5,997 bases of DNA. Origin: Myxococcales bacterium (lineage in GTDB: Bacteria; Myxococcota_A; Bradymonadia; Bradymonadales; Bradymonadaceae). The DNA lies in contig SKMT01000272.1 of NCBI GenBank assembly GCA_007120915.1, forward strand, positions 1 through 5,997. Reading direction: 5' to 3'. How positions within the stretch are numbered: the stretch's first letter is position 1; every line of letters starts with the position of its first letter. Made by a program: the position numbers and the translations under genes. The notes below the pieces were generated by a model. It searched no databases and was not told the DNA's origin. It saw nothing but the letters and a program-made list of their open reading frames with translations. Below, one piece after another: positions 1-5,703 of the stretch.

Positions 1-808
1 CCACGCCGACGACGCGATTGCGCACCTCCTGCTGATCCTGTTCATCGTCGTTTTCGTCGCCGTTGTCTTCGTCTGCATCGCTGTCTTCGTCTGCATCGCT
101 GTCTTCGTCTGCGTCGCTGTCCTGTTGGACGGGGGGTTCATCATCGGGAAGTTCATCTTCGTCCGGGATCTCTTCTTCGGCTCGCTTCTCCTCGATGTCC
201 CCGAGTTCGGGGTGGAAAATCGGAGAGAGGGCCACGATGTACAACTCCCGGTCGTCACCGGCGCGCCAGGACCAATTCCACATGTCGATGACCGTCTCTT
301 CTTCGTCGATCACCTGCTGGACGGTCGAGAATTGAGCGCCGAAATCATCGCCCATCTGCCGAAGCAGCCCGCTGGCGTTGGTCGCTGCCAGCCGCCCGTC
401 GTCGCCGAGCACCAGAAGCATGTCGTGGTCCAGCGGGTGGCGTTCGCTCAGGGAGCGTTCGATGTTGCGCCGGTCGTCACCTTCATCGAACCGGGCATCG
501 AAGGTGAACTTCATGGTGTCGAGCTGGGTGATCAGCTCGCGGCGTCGTTCGTCTTCCGGGTCCTGCTCGTAGTCGGTGATCATGATGTCGCGAATCCGGT
601 CACGATCCGCGACTTCCTGCACCCGGTGCTTGAGTGCAAATTCATCGAGTCGGTGGGACTTTTCGATCAGCGCGCTGGAGCGTTGAAGCGAGATATCGGC
701 ATCATCGACGGACACCGGAACCAGGCTGTTCTGGACCGCAAAGACCACGAACGCAGCCTGCAGCCCGATGAGTACGAAAAACCCGAGGATAAGGACAATC
801 CGGTACAT
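1..808 (-). CDS. Membrane-anchored sensor protein with Cache-like extracytoplasmic domain and acidic insertion (partial, C-terminus off the left edge)
   Basis: The frame is open from the ATG at 808 to the left edge: 269 codons with no stop. Residues 4-26 form one hydrophobic helix after a short MYRI start, so it is a signal anchor rather than a cleaved signal peptide. A charged, probably coiled helix follows (about 40-125). Residues 128-200 have the strand pattern of single Cache-like sensor domains (MLLVLGDDGRLAATN, then a W-N-W stretch, then ELYIVALSPIF). The final strand, VRNRVVGV at the window edge, would close that fold and normally leads into a second membrane helix and a cytoplasmic output domain, which is not visible. 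Between the last two strands lies a very acidic insert (about 204-260) with three SDADED copies. The start is supported by GGAAGG seven bases upstream. It lies downstream of parA on the same strand but seems to have its own promoter. Sensor role and Cache assignment are inferred; the output domain is unknown. Confidence 0.72.
   Translation of the reverse strand, partial: MYRIVLILGFFVLIGLQAAFVVFAVQNSLVPVSVDDADISLQRSSALIEKSHRLDEFALKHRVQEVADRDRIRDIMITDYEQDPEDERRRELITQLDTMKFTFDARFDEGDDRRNIERSLSERHPLDHDMLLVLGDDGRLAATNASGLLRQMGDDFGAQFSTVQQVIDEEETVIDMWNWSWRAGDDRELYIVALSPIFHPELGDIEEKRAEEEIPDEDELPDDEPPVQQDSDADEDSDADEDSDADEDNGDENDDEQDQQEVRNRVVGV
65..118. repeat. Three tandem copies of an 18-bp unit inside the sensor gene
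   Basis: The unit GTCTTCGTCTGCATCGCT occurs at 65-82 and 83-100 exactly, and at 101-118 with one A-to-G change. On the minus strand each unit encodes Ser-Asp-Ala-Asp-Glu-Asp in frame, and the single difference is synonymous (GCA versus GCG, both Ala). The array sits in the acidic insertion of the sensor protein. An 18-bp unit keeps the frame if copies are gained or lost, so the length may vary between strains. Confidence 0.95.
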
Positions 809-815
809 AGTTCGA

Positions 816-821
816 CCTTCC
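816..821 (-). promoter_or_regulatory. Ribosome binding site of the sensor gene
   Basis: GGAAGG on the minus strand lies seven bases before the ATG at 808. It supports that start for a gene that has no stop inside the window. Confidence 0.7.
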
Positions 822-862
822 TGATTGGAAAACGACCGCCGTGTCACCGGTAGCTCAAAGAT

Positions 863-907
863 ACAGTTGTCGTGTGCCATGCCCGCTGCGGGGGCGTGGA
901 CAACTGT
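863..907. other. Stem-loop / inverted repeat between parA and the sensor gene
   Basis: Perfect 9-bp arms, ACAGTTGTC at 863-871 and GACAACTGT at 899-907, are separated by 27 bases. A second stem lies inside (877-884 with 892-899, one imperfect pair), so most of the element can fold. On the minus strand it is followed by only a weak T-tract (ATCTTT), so it could be a modest terminator for parA. However, the predicted promoter of the sensor gene lies just upstream, which would put the hairpin at the very start of that gene's leader. It could therefore be an operator, an attenuator or an mRNA-stabilising structure instead. Confidence 0.6.
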
Positions 908-920
908 GAGGATACGCCCG

Positions 921-949
921 ATTGTAGGATTGATAGCAGGTGGCGGCAA
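921..949 (-). promoter_or_regulatory. Predicted sigma-70-type promoter for the sensor gene
   Basis: On the minus strand TTGCCG (949-944) and TACAAT (926-921) are separated by exactly 17 bases. The -10 box matches the consensus at five of six positions and the -35 box at four of six. The -35 box begins five bases after the parA stop codon. Transcription would start near 914, giving a leader of about 105 bases that contains the inverted repeat at 863-907. This is a pattern match only. Confidence 0.5.
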
Positions 950-953
950 GCCG

Positions 954-2018
954 TCAGGCCGTCGCCTGTGCCCGATGGTTATATTGCTCTTCGACCCACT
1001 CGACGAGTTTGGCGTAATCGCGGGCTCCCCGACTGCTGGGAGCGTACTCGAAGATCGCCTGTTGGTGGCGTGGGGCCTCTTTGAGCTTGGTGTTCACCCG
1101 GATCGGCGACAGTACTTTTTCGTGGAAATGTCCCTTCAGCGTCTTGATGGCCTCGTCGCTGATGTTGTTTCGCTGATCGTAGAAGGTGGGCAAAATCCCG
1201 AGAATGCTGATCGGGTGCAGCAGCACCTCGTTGATGTTGCGAAGCGTCTTCAGAATTTGCTTGACGCCAATGAGGCTGAGGAAGTCGCAGGAAACGGGGA
1301 CAATCAGATGGTCCGCGAAGGTCAGAGCGTTCATGTTCAGCAGCGACAAACTGGGACCACAGTCCAACAGAATGAAGTCGTAGTCTCGGTTGTCGCCGAT
1401 GGCGTGTTTGAGCCGGCGGTCCCGGTTGTCGGACAGCCGCGCCAGGTAAATCTCGGCCGAGGCCAGCGAATCGTCGCCGGGCAACACGTCGAGGTTGGGA
1501 CGTGCGGCGACGACGCAGTCGCTGAGTTGCTCATCTTCGATCAGCAGGTGGTACATCGACCGGTCGCCGTCAACCCCGAGGCTGACACCGACGTGGCCCT
1601 GGCTGTCGACATCGATGATCAGCACTCGATGGCCCCGGGCGGCCAGGCCGGCGCCAAGCGCGACCGTAGTGGTGGTCTTGCCGGTGCCTCCCTTCTGGTT
1701 GAGCACGGCGATGCGCATCGGGCCTTGCTGGTTGTGAACCTGGCGGTTTCGATACTGACTGACCGCCGGGCGCCGACAGTCCATCGAGCAGAAATGCACC
1801 ACCTCCTCGCCGCGCTGAAGCTGCTGGTAGGCATAGCGGGGAGTAAACCGGGTGCCACAACCGTCGCAGCAGGCCTTGCCCTGCTGTTCGGTCGCCTGTC
1901 GACGGCAGTCTTTGCTGCAGTAGAACCGTGCATCCGAACCTTCATGGTCGATCTGGTAGCGAAACTTCACCAGAAACTGTTCGTCGCACACCGAGCAAGA
2001 TTTCAGTGCCGAAGCCAT
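954..2018 (-). CDS. ParA/Soj-family ATPase with two N-terminal tandem zinc-finger-like motifs
   Basis: The protein has 354 residues. Residues 8-38 and 51-81 are two similar four-cysteine motifs with identical spacing, C-x2-C-x22-C-x3-C (C8, C11, C34, C38 and C51, C54, C77, C81), each ending in a D-C-R-R motif. This resembles TRASH/MYM-type treble-clef zinc fingers. From residue 101 a complete ParA domain follows: deviant Walker A KGGTGKTT at 109-116 including the signature first lysine, the A' region DVDSQGH at 136-142 (Ser where ParA usually has Pro), and Walker B YDFILLDCGPS at 213-223. Such proteins are cytoplasmic ATP-driven dimers that bind DNA nonspecifically and position DNA or protein cargo. 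A frame extension reaches an ATG at 2045, but the ATG at 2018 has GGAGG seven bases upstream and is preferred. M101 could be called as a start by some tools but would lose the fingers. No ParB gene lies next to it, so a partition role is unproven; the cargo is unknown. The zinc-finger assignment rests on cysteine spacing. Confidence 0.92.
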   Translation of the reverse strand: MASALKSCSVCDEQFLVKFRYQIDHEGSDARFYCSKDCRRQATEQQGKACCDGCGTRFTPRYAYQQLQRGEEVVHFCSMDCRRPAVSQYRNRQVHNQQGPMRIAVLNQKGGTGKTTTTVALGAGLAARGHRVLIIDVDSQGHVGVSLGVDGDRSMYHLLIEDEQLSDCVVAARPNLDVLPGDDSLASAEIYLARLSDNRDRRLKHAIGDNRDYDFILLDCGPSLSLLNMNALTFADHLIVPVSCDFLSLIGVKQILKTLRNINEVLLHPISILGILPTFYDQRNNISDEAIKTLKGHFHEKVLSPIRVNTKLKEAPRHQQAIFEYAPSSRGARDYAKLVEWVEEQYNHRAQATA

Positions 2019-2025
2019 CGTCGAA

Positions 2026-2030
2026 CCTCC
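2026..2030 (-). promoter_or_regulatory. Ribosome binding site deciding the parA-like gene start
   Basis: GGAGG on the minus strand, seven bases before the ATG at 2018. The in-frame ATG at 2045 lies upstream of this site and has no comparable signal, so the shorter protein is preferred. Confidence 0.8.
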
Positions 2031-2108
2031 GCAGAACACATCCATATGGGATCGCCAGCGTCACCGATCAGGCAGTGGGGCTGGAGACGTGGGGCGTAGA
2101 ACCTGACC

Positions 2109-2137
2109 AACAAACCGTTACTGCGCCGATCTGTCAA
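2109..2137 (-). promoter_or_regulatory. Possible promoter of the parA-like gene
   Basis: A perfect TTGACA lies at 2137-2132 on the minus strand. With a 17-base spacer the -10 position reads TTTGTT (2114-2109), which matches the consensus at only three of six positions. Transcription would start near 2102, about 84 bases before the ATG. The -35 box is good and the -10 box poor, so the call is tentative. Confidence 0.33.
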
Positions 2138-2144
2138 CCAGGGG

Positions 2145-2241
2145 CAGGGCAATCGCAACCCCTAGACCAGCGCCAGAGCTACAGCCCACAGGCGCTGTGT
2201 ATGATCTACCCAGAGCGGATTTTTGAAATGCGATTGCCCTG
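2145..2241. repeat. Perfect 13-bp inverted repeat in the divergent intergenic region
   Basis: CAGGGCAATCGCA at 2145-2157 is the exact reverse complement of TGCGATTGCCCTG at 2229-2241, with 71 bases between. Inside lies a further stem, CAGCGCC (2168-2174) with GGCGCTG (2191-2197). The arrangement fits either two copies of a regulator binding site in opposite orientation, or a folded leader RNA. Neither function is shown by the sequence alone. Confidence 0.8.
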
Positions 2242-2253
2242 ACATCGCAGGGC
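2236..2253. other. Short hairpin overlapping the right arm of the 13-bp inverted repeat
   Basis: GCCCTG (2236-2241) pairs with CAGGGC (2248-2253) around a six-base loop. Its left half is also the last six bases of the long inverted repeat, so the two structures cannot form together in one RNA. There is no T-run directly after it on either strand, so it is not a typical terminator. Confidence 0.6.
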
Positions 2254-2364
2254 TCGATGGTTTCGCCACAAGTTGGTAGGCTCGTGCACGACGACTGTCC
2301 GCCGGTTATCGGCAGGGATATCAAAGTGTTTTGACCGATGGCCCCGGCGGTGTGAAACGATGTC

Positions 2365-2370
2365 AGGAGG
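2365..2370 (+). promoter_or_regulatory. Ribosome binding site deciding the HEAT gene start
   Basis: AGGAGG five bases before the ATG at 2376. The frame could be extended to a TTG at 2331, but the strong site makes the ATG the likely start. Confidence 0.85.
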
Positions 2371-2375
2371 TGGCA

Positions 2376-4193
2376 ATGGACAGCGCTCACGGTACAGCAC
2401 AGCAGGATTCGGCGCCGGGCGAACAGCAAGACGACGGTGAAGACCTGTTGTCGGTGCAACTGAAGCAGGAGGTGAAGCAGGCACGGCGCTGCTTCTCGGA
2501 CATCGAGCGGCTCTCCCAGTTGATGGCCGGTTACCCTCCGGGCCACCCTCGCATCGAGGATGGGATCGAGAAGCTCGAATCGTCGTTTCAACAGTTTTTC
2601 GAGCTCACTGACCGGTTGACGGTGCAGGTCCATGCCCACTGGATGGATCTGTACGGTGCCGGCGAAGCGGTCTGGGAGACGGAAGCCCCCAACGATTACT
2701 GCTTCATGATCAACCGCGATGGTATCTATCTGCTGCACATCATGGCCGGTGTCACCGGCTCGGAGCTGCAGAAGTTCGTGAAGGTGCTCAACGAACTGGT
2801 CGACCAGCGCCAACTCGACCAGGATGCGGTCACCCTGATGTTTGATGCCGGGTTCAAGAACATCTTCTGGGAGGCAATTGACGAGTCACTGGCGGCGCTG
2901 GCGGGGCTGGAAAGCGACATTAAGTACCGCGACACTCCGGAAGAACAGGAGATGATTGAGGAGTTGATGGAGGGGGCCATCGATCAGGAAGAAGCCGACA
3001 AGGTCTCCGATTCGGACGGGCTGATGGAGCCCGACGAGGAGTTCGAGATTCGGATGCAGTCTCGAGCCAACCAGCACATGAAGCTGGAAGTGGGATCCCG
3101 TCAGTTTTTGGACATGAGTGAGGAGGCCCAGAAGCATCTCAAGGAGCTGAAGCGCGGGTTTCAGGAACACCGGGAGCTGGAGCATCGACAGGGTGAGGTG
3201 TTGTCGGCGGTGCTGGGGGCGAAACCACGCAGCAAGCTCAGAAAGTCCGCCGTCGCTCAGATCGGCAAGGTGATGGGAGAGTTGCTGGAGACCGACGAGC
3301 CCTGGGAGGCGCTCAACTTCTTGAAGCTCATCCACCAGTGGCGCGACAAGTTCCAGCCTCAGGTCGCCGGGGAGCTCAAAGAGGTGGTGCGAGACTGTTT
3401 TACCGAGCAGCGCATTCAGTTGATGACCAAGCAGGTGGCAAATTCGGAGCCGAAGGCACGCCGGGCGATCTTGCAGATGTTCGATGCGCTCGATCTGGTA
3501 AAGGCCGACGTCGAAGTGGTGAAGCTGCTGGCCTGGCAGCTCGACGAAGACGCGAAAGCGGATGTGGTGCGCTATATCCGCAAGCAGGCTCGTCGGGACC
3601 TGGAGTTTATCAAGCAGGCTCTGCCCGAGATTCCGGGCGAGAAGACGGGACCGCTGGTCAACATTATCAAACAGGGGATGCCGAAGACTCGGCCTATCTT
3701 GCTGGACATGCTCGACTTGCAGATGGAGCCGAGTGCAAAGGCCGAAATACTGCGTGCGCTGCATGGAACCTGGGAGGACCCAACGGAGATCCGGGACCGG
3801 CTGGTTCCACTGGTCAAATCCGGTGGCTCCCCCCAGCGAGTGGAGGCGGCGCGTAGCCTCGGCGAGGCCGCCCCTCAACACGTCTACCGGGTGCTGGAGC
3901 CGATGTTTACTCCGCAACTGACGAAACGGCCCACCGAGGAGGTGGAGGTGTTTCTGAAGGTGTTCGTCGAAGCCGGGCGTGCGAAGGCGGTGCGCAGGCT
4001 CGAGGATCTGGTGCAGTGCAAGAAGCTGGCGAACGACGAAGACGTCGAGCTGGCACAGACCATCGTTCAGTCGCTGATCAAAAGCCCCACCCCGGCGGTG
4101 ATCAAGCTGTTGGAGTCGACAGCCAACAGTTGGACGGTGGCAGGGCCGGTGCGCTCAACCTGCGAGAATGTGTTGGATTTGCTGGGACATTGA
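2376..4193 (+). CDS. HEAT-repeat (helical-repeat) cytosolic protein of unknown function
   Basis: The protein has 605 residues, no signal peptide and no membrane segment. The first 25 residues are polar and Gln/Asp-rich. Residues about 75-170 resemble a module I associate with HEAT-repeat and HD proteins of myxobacteria-like genomes: L-x-V-x-V strands, a GEAVW turn, a DYCFMINRDGIYLLHIMAGV core, then ELQKFVKVLNEL and a D-x-D-A-V-T-L-M-F stretch. An acidic linker (186-225) leads to an all-helical region from about 245 to the end, with repeated amphipathic helix pairs typical of HEAT/ARM scaffolds, for example around 355-415 and 480-545. The ATG at 2376 has AGGAGG upstream. The next gene starts 50 bp after its stop on the same strand, so the two are probably co-transcribed. 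HEAT scaffolds bind other proteins; the partner here is unknown, and the HD-GYP-like neighbour is an obvious candidate. No catalytic motif was seen. Confidence 0.85.
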   Translation: MDSAHGTAQQDSAPGEQQDDGEDLLSVQLKQEVKQARRCFSDIERLSQLMAGYPPGHPRIEDGIEKLESSFQQFFELTDRLTVQVHAHWMDLYGAGEAVWETEAPNDYCFMINRDGIYLLHIMAGVTGSELQKFVKVLNELVDQRQLDQDAVTLMFDAGFKNIFWEAIDESLAALAGLESDIKYRDTPEEQEMIEELMEGAIDQEEADKVSDSDGLMEPDEEFEIRMQSRANQHMKLEVGSRQFLDMSEEAQKHLKELKRGFQEHRELEHRQGEVLSAVLGAKPRSKLRKSAVAQIGKVMGELLETDEPWEALNFLKLIHQWRDKFQPQVAGELKEVVRDCFTEQRIQLMTKQVANSEPKARRAILQMFDALDLVKADVEVVKLLAWQLDEDAKADVVRYIRKQARRDLEFIKQALPEIPGEKTGPLVNIIKQGMPKTRPILLDMLDLQMEPSAKAEILRALHGTWEDPTEIRDRLVPLVKSGGSPQRVEAARSLGEAAPQHVYRVLEPMFTPQLTKRPTEEVEVFLKVFVEAGRAKAVRRLEDLVQCKKLANDEDVELAQTIVQSLIKSPTPAVIKLLESTANSWTVAGPVRSTCENVLDLLGH

Positions 4194-4194
4194 T

Positions 4195-4209
4195 GCCGGT
4201 GGTTCCGGC
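4195..4209 (+). other. Small hairpin between the HEAT and HD-GYP-like genes
   Basis: GCCGG (4195-4199) pairs with CCGGC (4205-4209) around a five-base loop, two bases after the HEAT stop codon. No T-run follows immediately, so it probably does not end transcription. It may be incidental in GC-rich DNA. Confidence 0.3.
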
Positions 4210-4243
4210 GTAGATACGACCCTTTTGCAACAGGACGAAGTCG

Positions 4244-5686
4244 ATGACTGAACAACCCGCCGCTGAGATGGAATCCGCCGGCGCCGAGGGGCAGCCGCAG
4301 ATGGATATGCAACAGTTCGGGCGCTTCTTCATCGGTAGCCTGTACCGGATTCTGAAGGTCGCCTCGATCTACAACGTCGATCACGCCCAGACACGGGAGG
4401 CGATCGAAGAGTTTATGCCGGAGTTCAAAAAGAGCGCACAGCAGTTGCCGGAAGGGATGATTTCGGTGACCGTGCGCGGGGAGTTGTGCAGCGTCAACGG
4501 GGAGACACTGAAGCTGCAGCGGCGCGAACAGGAGCGGCTCAATGAACTGCAGAGCATCTTTGCGTCAGCCACGATTCGGGGGTTGATCTTCGATCAGGCG
4601 ATGAGCACCGAAAACCTGATGCAGTTTCTCCAACAGTTGAACACCGTCGCCGACAATCAGTCGCCCCACGAGGATATGGAGCACGTGATGGTGCCCCATA
4701 TCCAGATCAACCACGGGTCGCCGGATCAGACGATCATGGAGGCGGTCGCGAAGGTGAACAAGGGGATGTATATCGCCCACATCTACACCCGGGCGCTGGT
4801 GAAGGTCAAAAAGATGCACGACCAGGTGCGCAAGGACGATGACCCGGATGTTCCCACCGGCGTGATCCGGCGGATTCTGCAGTCGGTATCGGAGTTGCTG
4901 GCTGACGAGGACTTCATGATTCTGGGACTGCTGCCGATGCGGCTGGTCCCTCCCGATGTCAGCTCCCACTCGGTGAACAGCGCGATCTACGCGATGCTGC
5001 TGGCCGATCGGCTGGGCCTTGCGAAGCAGACCGTTGCCTACGTGGGTATGGCCGCCATCTATCAGGACATCGATCGGCTGGTCGGCATTTCGGTGGGCAA
5101 ACGCGACCAGGACCAGCGGCTGGACACCCATCGCCAGTTCTCAGCGAACATGCGCGACGTGGCCACCATGCTCAAACACTGCGGAGGGGACGTGGTGTCG
5201 ACGCTGCGCATCCTTCTGACCTACGAACGGGGATGTGATTACGACGAGAAGGTCGCCAGGCCGTTCTACCGGCGCAAACGCCACCTGCATCTGATCAGTC
5301 GGATCATGGATATCGCCCGCACCTACGACCTGTTGATCCAGGGGCTGGAGGGATACAAGGCCCGTCGGCCGGATCTGGCAATTCAGTATGTCGAAAGCCG
5401 AGCCGGCGAAGTATTTGACCCCTATCTGGTGGACCTGCTGGTGTCGACGCTGGGGCTGTATCCGGTGGGCACGACCGTGGAGCTGACCTCCGGAGAGCAG
5501 GCGGTGGTCATTCGCACTCCGGACCCGTCCGCCGATCCGAGACGCCCGGCGGTGCGACTGCTAGACCGGGACAATCCTACGGTCATCGATCTCTCCGATG
5601 ATCATTATCGCAACATCGAGATTGCACGATCCGTGGAAGTCACGGACGTGACCTCCAACCCCTCCGAGCTGTTTTTGTTGACGTGA
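4244..5686 (+). CDS. HD-GYP-like protein, probably catalytically inactive
   Basis: The protein has 480 residues and no membrane segment. Residues about 25-135 form an N-terminal region with a GELCSVNGETLKL strand turn, an IRGLIFDQAMSTENLMQFLQ stretch and a helical end, similar in pattern to the N-terminal module of the preceding HEAT protein. Residues about 205-400 match the HD-GYP fold: HSVNSAIYAMLLADRLGL (H242), then AAIYQDIDRL where active enzymes have H-D-I-G-K (Q274, D275), LLTYERG where they have an H-H-E motif (Y327, E328), and ISRIMDIARTYDLL for the late A-D-x-Y-D helix (D356, Y361, D362). Residues 406-451 (YPVGTTVEL, then R-P-A-V-R-L-L and I-D-L-S) form the C-terminal strand extension often found after HD-GYP domains. 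Active family members hydrolyse cyclic di-GMP with two or three metals; loss of the HD histidine and of the H-H-E and G-Y-P motifs implies no such activity. AGGA lies eight bases before the ATG. A role as a binding or regulatory partner of the HEAT protein is inferred. Confidence 0.88.
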   Translation: MTEQPAAEMESAGAEGQPQMDMQQFGRFFIGSLYRILKVASIYNVDHAQTREAIEEFMPEFKKSAQQLPEGMISVTVRGELCSVNGETLKLQRREQERLNELQSIFASATIRGLIFDQAMSTENLMQFLQQLNTVADNQSPHEDMEHVMVPHIQINHGSPDQTIMEAVAKVNKGMYIAHIYTRALVKVKKMHDQVRKDDDPDVPTGVIRRILQSVSELLADEDFMILGLLPMRLVPPDVSSHSVNSAIYAMLLADRLGLAKQTVAYVGMAAIYQDIDRLVGISVGKRDQDQRLDTHRQFSANMRDVATMLKHCGGDVVSTLRILLTYERGCDYDEKVARPFYRRKRHLHLISRIMDIARTYDLLIQGLEGYKARRPDLAIQYVESRAGEVFDPYLVDLLVSTLGLYPVGTTVELTSGEQAVVIRTPDPSADPRRPAVRLLDRDNPTVIDLSDDHYRNIEIARSVEVTDVTSNPSELFLLT

Positions 5687-5703
5687 TGGCCTGCGGGGAG
5701 CGC

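Larger units (their letters stand above)
2019..2375. other. Divergent intergenic region between the parA-like gene and the HEAT/HD operon
   Basis: These 357 bases separate two genes read in opposite directions. I see no convincing coding frame: open frames crossing it are continuations of antisense frames of the flanking genes. It holds both ribosome binding sites, the possible parA-side promoter at 2109-2137, a perfect 13-bp inverted repeat (2145-2157 with 2229-2241), a nested 7-bp stem (2168-2174 with 2191-2197), and an overlapping 6-bp hairpin (2236-2241 with 2248-2253). A TATGAT at 2200-2205 could be a -10 box for the plus-strand operon, but no matching -35 box is visible, so that promoter is unassigned. 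Confidence 0.7.

Noticed and set aside
63..335. Plus-strand open frame rich in serine at the left end
   Set aside because: It is the antisense reading of the acidic repeat in the sensor gene; its serine repeats only mirror the Asp/Glu codons.
125..853. Plus-strand open frame of 242 codons over the sensor gene
   Set aside because: The opposite strand gives a coherent protein with a membrane anchor, sensor-like strands and a good ribosome binding site. The plus frame has no recognisable domain and overlaps the sensor gene start.
825..2099. Plus-strand open frame of 424 codons over the parA-like gene
   Set aside because: It lies antisense to an unmistakable ParA protein. Long antisense frames are common in GC-rich genes.
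2331..2359. TTGACC as a -35 box for the HEAT gene
   Set aside because: At 17 bases spacing the -10 position reads GAAACG, with no resemblance to the consensus, and transcription would start almost at the ribosome binding site.
2331..2375. TTG start that would lengthen the HEAT protein by 15 residues
   Set aside because: The ATG at 2376 has AGGAGG at ideal spacing, and this upstream stretch contains that site.
2118..2813. Minus-strand open frame from the HEAT gene into the intergenic region
   Set aside because: Most of it is antisense to the HEAT gene and it has no recognisable domain. The intergenic part has no coding character of its own.
2886..3917. Minus-strand open frame of 343 codons inside the HEAT gene
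   Set aside because: Leu-, His- and Gln-rich composition is typical of the reverse reading of a helical GC-rich gene, and the plus strand has the better start and operon context.
4565..5131. Minus-strand open frame inside the HD-GYP-like gene
   Set aside because: Antisense to a clear HD-GYP-like domain, with His/Val-rich low-information sequence.
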